Positions 58,514 through 64,000 of a stretch of 64,000 bases of DNA are shown here, piece after piece. The DNA comes from Pseudozyma flocculosa PF-1 (taxonomy: Eukaryota > Basidiomycota > Ustilaginomycetes > Ustilaginales > Ustilaginaceae), in assembly GCF_000417875.1 (NCBI RefSeq), contig NW_006920880.1, positions 1-64,000 of the forward strand, in the 5' to 3' direction. A model generated the notes under the pieces. That model ran no database searches. It was not told the origin of the DNA and saw nothing but the letters and a program-made list of their open reading frames with translations. Within the stretch, counting starts at the first letter, position 1; each line of letters begins with the position of its first letter. A program made the translations under genes and the position numbers.

Positions 58514-59358
58514 ATGTCGCTCCTAGCAACGCTGCGACCTCAGCTGCTGCGCACCGCGGCAGCGACGACGGGCTCGACGGCCTCGACGTCGTCGCTCCTC
58601 GTCGCCAGCCCCTTCTACGGCCCCTCGCCCTCGTCGTCGGTGCTGCCGTCGTTTGCGTTCGGAGGCTCGGTCCAGACGCGTAACTCTACCAAGCGAGGCG
58701 GCGGCTCTACAAAGAACAACCGCAACTCTGCCGGTAGGAGGTTGGGCGTCAAGCGTCATTCCGGTGAGTAGCGCCGCGCCGAGAGCTAGGATCCGACCTC
58801 TGCTCCGTCCCCCCCCCCCCTTTCGATAGAGTCTACAGACGTCTGATACCATCGCGCCCCCACGCACCATCTCACCTCCTTCCTTTTTCCTCCGTCTGAT
58901 CAGGTCAATACGTCCAGGCGGGAGAGATCATCTACCGCCAGCGCGGCACGTCGTGGCACGCCGGTCCCAACGTCGCAATGGGCCGCGACCACACCCTCTT
59001 TGCCACCTCGTCCGGCTACGTCCACTTCTTCTACCCCAACCCCGCAACCCCCGCCACCTCCTTCTCAACAGCCACCACCACCACACCGTCCTCGTCCTCG
59101 TCCCCGTCTTCGACTTCGACTGGGGCCCTGCCGGCGCTAGCGCAAAAGACCTACGTCGCCCCGGACCTCGTCACGGTGCCGCACCCGTCGAGCAAAAAGC
59201 AGACGCGTCGCTACGTCGGCGTCAGCCTCGTCCCCGACGCCGCCTTCCCGCGGCCCCAGGGCGAAAAGAGGCAGCGCAAGTTTGAAAAAATCGACATCAA
59301 CGACCTCAACAAGCAGATCAAGGCCGTCAGGCTCCACAATGCCGAGGCGGCCCTCTGA
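58514..59358 (+). CDS. MRPL27: mitochondrial ribosomal protein bL27m
   Basis: Join 58514-58763, 58904-59358; 234 residues. bL27 lies near the peptidyl-transferase centre of the large subunit. The first 60 residues are Ser/Thr/Ala-rich with scattered Arg and no acidic residue, a mitochondrial targeting sequence. The bL27 core begins [20 protein letters not shown] and continues [17 protein letters not shown], then [20 protein letters not shown] (about 57-115). A Thr/Ser/Pro-rich insert (about 127-160) separates it from a fungal C-terminal extension ([32 protein letters not shown]). The phase-1 intron joins KRHSG to QYVQAG as expected. Confidence 0.95.
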
Positions 59359-59600
59359 CGACGAGATGCCGTGCCTTGTTTTGCGCGCACCAGCACCGAT
59401 TCCGCCGTTGCGGGCGCCGGGTGGCCGCGACCTGTTGTTGTAAATAAGGATGTGGAATGGCCTAGATGGGGCATGCGGCGCTGCGGCCCGTCGAACGATA
59501 TGCCGACCTCTACTTTCTAGTCTCTTCCCTCTTCTCCTCGCGCCGTCGTCTCCCTCCTCGTAGTGCAGCGTGCGGGGAGAGGACGCGCCCACGGCGACGG

Positions 59601-62600
59601 CTACTGCTGGCTGAGCCGGTTGAGCAGCCACTGCTCGAGATCCTGCCATCCTCCGCCCACTCGGACGAGAATCTTCTTGGCCTTGGTGCCCGCCCGAGCC
59701 CCCGCTGAGCCAGCAGGACGGTGCTGTCGAGGGGCATGTGCAAAGAGCAGGGAAGCGGTTCGTGGAGCAGGCTCGGTCAGCAACGCGACGTGCATCAAAG
59801 GGGGGCAGACATCGCGCCCTGAGATGGCACCACGGCCGTCGTCGACTCACGAGCTCGAGCAGGCGGCACATGACTTCCTTGCCGCCCACCTCGTACCGCG
59901 TCCGGTTGTCCTTGCCCGGGCCCTCTTCCAGCCTGACGCCGCGCGGCAGCGGCGCATCCAGCCTCTCGAGGCTGACGCCCAGGCCATTGGCGATCGCAGC
60001 CACCTCGACGTCGAGCGCATCGTTGGGGTTGGGCTTGTACACCTCGATCCTCGCGCCTCGCCCTGCCTCTCCACCGAACCCGGACCCGGCCATGGAGCCG
60101 CTGCCCAGCCTCTGCCCCGTCCACGTCGCGTTCGAGAGGCCGCCAATGGAACCGTTGTCGCTCAGCGTCGGCGTGACGCGACCCCCTCCTCCCCCGCCTC
60201 CTGCCACCGAGGCGCCGCCCAGCCCGCGCGACGCCCGGAAGTTGGCCACGCTCGACCGCTTGTTGGTCGCCGACGGCGACGACACCGAAGACGGATCCGC
60301 GCCGGGGAGCGAGGCCAGCGCGGCCGCCGAGAGCGGCGTCGTACGACCTGCGCCGACGCCACCCGCCGCACCGCCGTTCCTCATCCCGGCAAGCAGCGAG
60401 GGGTTGACCCGAGTGATCGGCGGCCGGCTGGAGCGCTTGCTCGCCGGCGTGCCAGGCGTCGCCATCCCGGCCACGCCCGTCGAGGGCGCCCGCGCGTACA
60501 TGCTCAGGCGCTGCGCCCGTGCCATGATCGTCGGTTCTGGCGTCTGCATCGACAGCCTCGAGGCCCCCGCAGTGTACCGCGGCGGGGTCAGCGCCGCCTT
60601 GTTCTGGCCGCTGGTGAAGGTGCTGTTGGAAGCCTGCGAAAGCGATGAGCCTGGCCTCGACGGCGTCGACGACCCCACGGCCGTGGCATCCGAGCTGACG
60701 GCCAGCCGTGGGATCATCGACTCTCGCCTCCTGGCTTTGACGTCGCCCACTGTGCCCGTCGCAGAGGGCGGCCGGTAGTAGGACCCGCCAAGCGACGAGC
60801 CTGGTCGGTCGCCCGAGCCCGGCGCCCTGGTCGAGGTCGAGGCGCGGCTCGAGTTGTCGATCCACTCGATCTCGTTTGCCTCTGCGGCAGCACCCGAGTC
60901 GACCCGTCCCCTGCCGCTCTGCGGCGTCGATGTGCCGATCCTCGAGGATGGACGAGCCGTCTGGCTGGGCAGCGGCGGCGCGTTGCTGCCCTGCATCGAC
61001 CTGCTGGTCCACGACGGCTCAGGCTGCGGCGTCTTGGACCGCTGCGGTGTCCCAGGAGCACCGGCTGCATCGAAGCCCAGCCAGCTCGATCGATAGCTCG
61101 AGGGCGGCGCTCGGCTGGGCGTGCTCACCTGTGCGACCGCCTCGGCGGCCAGCCTGGCATCTCCCTGACCGCGGTTCGAGAGCGCGCTCGGCCGGCTGAC
61201 GCTGGGCAGGGGCCGTCGCGTATCGGGGGGCGAGCCGCCCACCCTGGCTGCGGTCCAATTCTTGAGCGCCAAATTCTCTGGAAATGCGGCCGAGCTGGAC
61301 CGATTGTGCCTCGCCGCGCTCTCCCTGGCGGCAGATAGGGCGGTGGCAAAGTTCTGCGAGCGCTGCGGACGCAACGACCTCGGCGAGTCAAACGTCTTTG
61401 TTGACGCGCGGGGCGGAGTCGAGATCGGCTGGCTCTGCAGGCCCAGGGCTTCAGCGGTCGCAGAGATCCTCCGCAGCCGGCTCTTGGGGGGCGGCGGGGG
61501 CGGCGGTGTGCCGTTGCCCGAAAGGTTCGAACTGAGCGAGGAGCTGCTCGAGAGCCTTCCGGGACCGCTGGTCACGCGCGAGCCCAACGCCGAGGATCGG
61601 AGCGCGCTCTTGGGCGTCAAGGCTGGGCGGCTCGGGCTCCCCTGGCCCAGCGCCGTCTGCTGCAGCTGCCTCGCGCCGAGGGCGGCGGGGGGCAGAGCGG
61701 GCATGCTGGCCGATGCGGCGATAGGGAAAGCGATGCGCCCCGCCTGAGATCCTGCGGTTGGGTCCTCGAGGCCGGCCTGGAGGCGCTGCAGGATGGCCTC
61801 GATTCGCTTCATGTTCTTCTCGGTCCGAAGCACCCGCTCGCGCATCTGCCTCCAGCGCGACTTGAGGTCGGCCAGCTTGCGAATAATGGTGCCATTCGAA
61901 GCACCCCTCTCCTTTGTGCCCCGCTCCAGCACCTGAAAGACCTGGTCGCAGGCCGGCGTGTAGTAGGACTTCTTGACGGTGAAGGCCTTCTTGACATCGG
62001 CCAGCTCGGCCAGCCTCGCGGCGGGATCCCGCTCGCCGCCGACAGCGTCGTCGGCCTCGGCGTCGGCCGATGCTGCCGACGTGGCCGAGATCAACCCGGC
62101 CTGGTAGTCGCGGTTGAAGTCGGAGACGAACGTCTGGCAGTTGGTGATGGCCTTGTCCAGACTGTCCATCATGCTCTTGGCCTGCTCCGAGACGGAGCGG
62201 AAGACGACAATGTACTTGTCGTCGTTGAGCTCCTTTTTCAGCGCATCGGCCTCGTGCTGGACCTTGACCCAGTCGGCGAGGAGGTCGTCGTAGCGCGACC
62301 TGAGGGCTTTTGGGCCGAGGGCGGGCGCAAACGAGGGCAGCATCAGCTCGTCGAAGGACGTGAGGCTGGTGAAGCTGACGTTGCTGCCCCTCCTCTGCCG
62401 CGACCTCCAGTCGAGCATCTCCTTGTCGACGATCGACGAGTCCGGGTCCTGGTCCTCGGGCGGGCCGCCCACCTCGGCCATCCTGACTTCGAGTTGCTGC
62501 ATCGATCTCGAGACGGTCTCGAGCTTCTCGTCGAGCTGCATCAAGGCCATGTCGAGGTCGCCGGCAGGAACGTCCTCGGCGCCACCGTTGCCTCTGCCGC

Positions 62601-63395
62601 CGCCGCCGCCGCCGCCATTGGTGCCCGCCCCGTGCGAGCCTGTCGAAGAGGAGCCGGAGGAGCCCGATCGGGAGCGCGGGTCGGCCAGCACGGCGGCTGC
62701 GTCCCCGCCAAACCCGCTCGAGTGGCGCTTCTCTTGCACGACGAAGATGTGGCGGCGGACGTCCTCGATGGCCTGTTTCGCATCCTCGATCTCCTCGGCG
62801 GTCTCCGTCATCGATGCCTCCTCCCTGTCATCGGCACCGAAGCCCGAGGCCACCCGCCTGGGAGAGTCGTGGTTCGATGGCATCCACGCCGAGGTCGAGG
62901 CCAGGGGCGTTTGGCCCCCATCCCCTGTGGGGTTAGGCTGGGAGAGCGAGGTCGATCCCTTGCTGTGCTCGTCTCCGTTGGCCGTGGCGCTGGTGTCGCC
63001 GTCGTCGGCAAGGCTGAGCCCGGCGATGGTCTCGGCAAGGTCCGAGGCGGAAGTTGGCAGGCCGGGTTTCGTCGGCGATGCGATGGACGAGGAACGAGGC
63101 GGTACTGCAGAGATGCTGGTGTTGAGCGCGACGGACGATGAGCGCGAAGGTATGCTGCTCGGCAGGGAGAGCAGGGAGAGGTAAAAGCCCATCAGAAGGT
63201 CGGCGTCGACGCTTGGGCAGTTTACATGGCACTCGGCACAGATCCGCCGGGCCGAACTCACGAGAGTACGCTGTTGGTGCTGAGGATGCTGCTGGAGCGT
63301 TTGTGCGCGGCGTGGCTCGAAGCCGGGGCTCGAGACGATGTGGGCGAGCCGACATCGCCTTCGCCCTGAGCACCGTTTAGCTCACCCATCACCAT
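59601..63395 (-). CDS. Kar9-like cortical/microtubule protein with C-terminal GAR (Gas2) domain
   Basis: Complement join 59601-59723, 59851-63154, 63262-63395; 1186 residues. Exon 1 starts at 63395 (MVMGELNG) and joins phase 2 to IPSRSSSVALN. A helical region (about 320-470) with RYDDLLADWVKVQHEADALK and DDKYIVVFRSVSEQAKSMM resembles the Kar9 family, which links microtubule tips to myosin-driven spindle positioning. The long middle is Ser/Pro/Arg-rich and includes RRESMIPRLAV (about 853-863), an SxIP-type EB1-binding motif. The C-terminus is GAR-like: IEVYKPNPNDALDVEVAAIA, KDNRTRYEVGGKE, then, across the phase-0 intron, KKILVRVGGGWQDLEQWLLN. GAR domains bind microtubules. The frame continuing through the last intron without splicing would lose this GGGW end. 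Function is inferred from domains. Confidence 0.8.
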
Positions 63396-64000
63396 CCTAT
63401 GGCGATCGGCGTAGCTGTCGGGTCGAGTAATCTAGGTGCGTAACCCAGGGATCCAAATCGAGACGTTGTCCGGCGGCAGTATGGCCATGGTACGGTGGCC
63501 GTTGGCCGAGACGGGCTGCCCGCCTGATGGAGCCCTGTTGGGTCTCGAGGCGAGCTCTACGTGGGTGCGCTCTAGCTAGTCAGGCTCGATGAGCGTTGTG
63601 CGGGGGTCGAGGCTAGACTGTGTCGACACGGCTGAATCTGTCCGCTGTGATGGTGAAATGGCGCTGGCTCTAGGGGCGACGGGCAGCAGACGATGATGCC
63701 GATGGCGGGCAGTTAAGCAGTAATGGCTGGCTGGGATGGGGACCAAGACGGGGCGGGACGAGGGTGACGACAGGACGGTGGAGATTGCGAGGAAGACTGA
63801 AGCCAGGTCGACAGCGAGACCAACACCTGAGCCAGAGCCATGGGCCAGCCAGGTCAGGTCAGGCCAGGTCGGGCCCTAGCCTCTGAGCTGCGCCTGCCTG
63901 CCTGCCTGCCTGCAGTAGTGTTAACCACTCGGGACGCGCGCGCGAGCGTGGGCCTCCTTCCTGCACGGCAGGCCAGGCCTCCGAGGGGGCCCATGCACCA
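63396..64000. other. upstream region of the Kar9/GAR gene
   Basis: 605 bases to the window edge. It should hold the promoter of the - strand gene. A CTGC run lies at about 63892-63913 and GGCCAGGTCA-like direct repeats at about 63844-63870. No gene seen. Confidence 0.5.

Noticed and set aside
59137..63261. 1374-codon unspliced frame on the - strand
   Set aside because: Its N-terminal 35 codons and its C-terminal part past 59851 are intron or read-through; splicing gives better N-terminus and restores the GAR end.

Overview
The window reads as nuclear DNA of a basidiomycete fungus, most likely a smut-type yeast or mould of the Ustilaginomycotina; the exact species is not determined. It is GC-rich with a strong G/C preference at third codon positions. 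Genes carry few, short introns (about 70-160 bases) with GTGAGT/GTAAGT donors, CTGAC/CTAAC-like branch sites and CAG acceptors. Spacers are full of simple repeats. Many gene pairs are divergent or convergent. No mobile element, CRISPR array, viral remnant or secondary-metabolite cluster was recognised.

Layout. 1-3264: repeat-rich spacer without a supportable gene. 3265-9348: divergent pair of an ER lectin (YOS9/OS-9) and a PX-BAR sorting nexin (SNX41/ATG20-like). 9535-12756: cluster of four very small, related, intron-containing genes for Myb/SANT-like three-helix proteins, three in tandem on + and one divergent copy on -. 12963-13086: an intron-containing tRNA gene with a leucine-type anticodon but a short variable loop. 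13247-23054 (-): argininosuccinate lyase and a giant UFD4/TRIP12-type HECT ubiquitin ligase. 25310-29428: PMS1 mismatch-repair endonuclease converging on a small unknown gene. 29429-34601: a 5 kb gene-poor stretch with one weak candidate minigene. 34602-43714 (+): a very long disordered Ser/Pro/Arg-rich protein with an SxIP motif, then an ELMO/CED-12 protein. 44975-52284: secreted GH79 glycosidase, the splicing factor RDS3/PHF5A (-, five exons), and a Zn2Cys6 transcription factor. 54551-63395: a BTB protein with a huge acidic insert, TIM23 and mitochondrial bL27 sharing a divergent promoter region, and a Kar9-like protein ending in a GAR (Gas2) domain.

Most genes are conserved single-copy housekeeping functions: ER quality control, endosomal sorting, arginine synthesis, ubiquitin-fusion degradation, mismatch repair, splicing, and mitochondrial import and translation. 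They do not form one pathway. The two parts that look least described are the Myb-like minigene cluster at 9535-12756 and the pair of putative microtubule plus-end proteins (SxIP protein at 34602-39860; Kar9-GAR protein at 59601-63395). Exon joins were worked out by eye from splice signals, reading frame and protein similarity; none was tested against transcripts.
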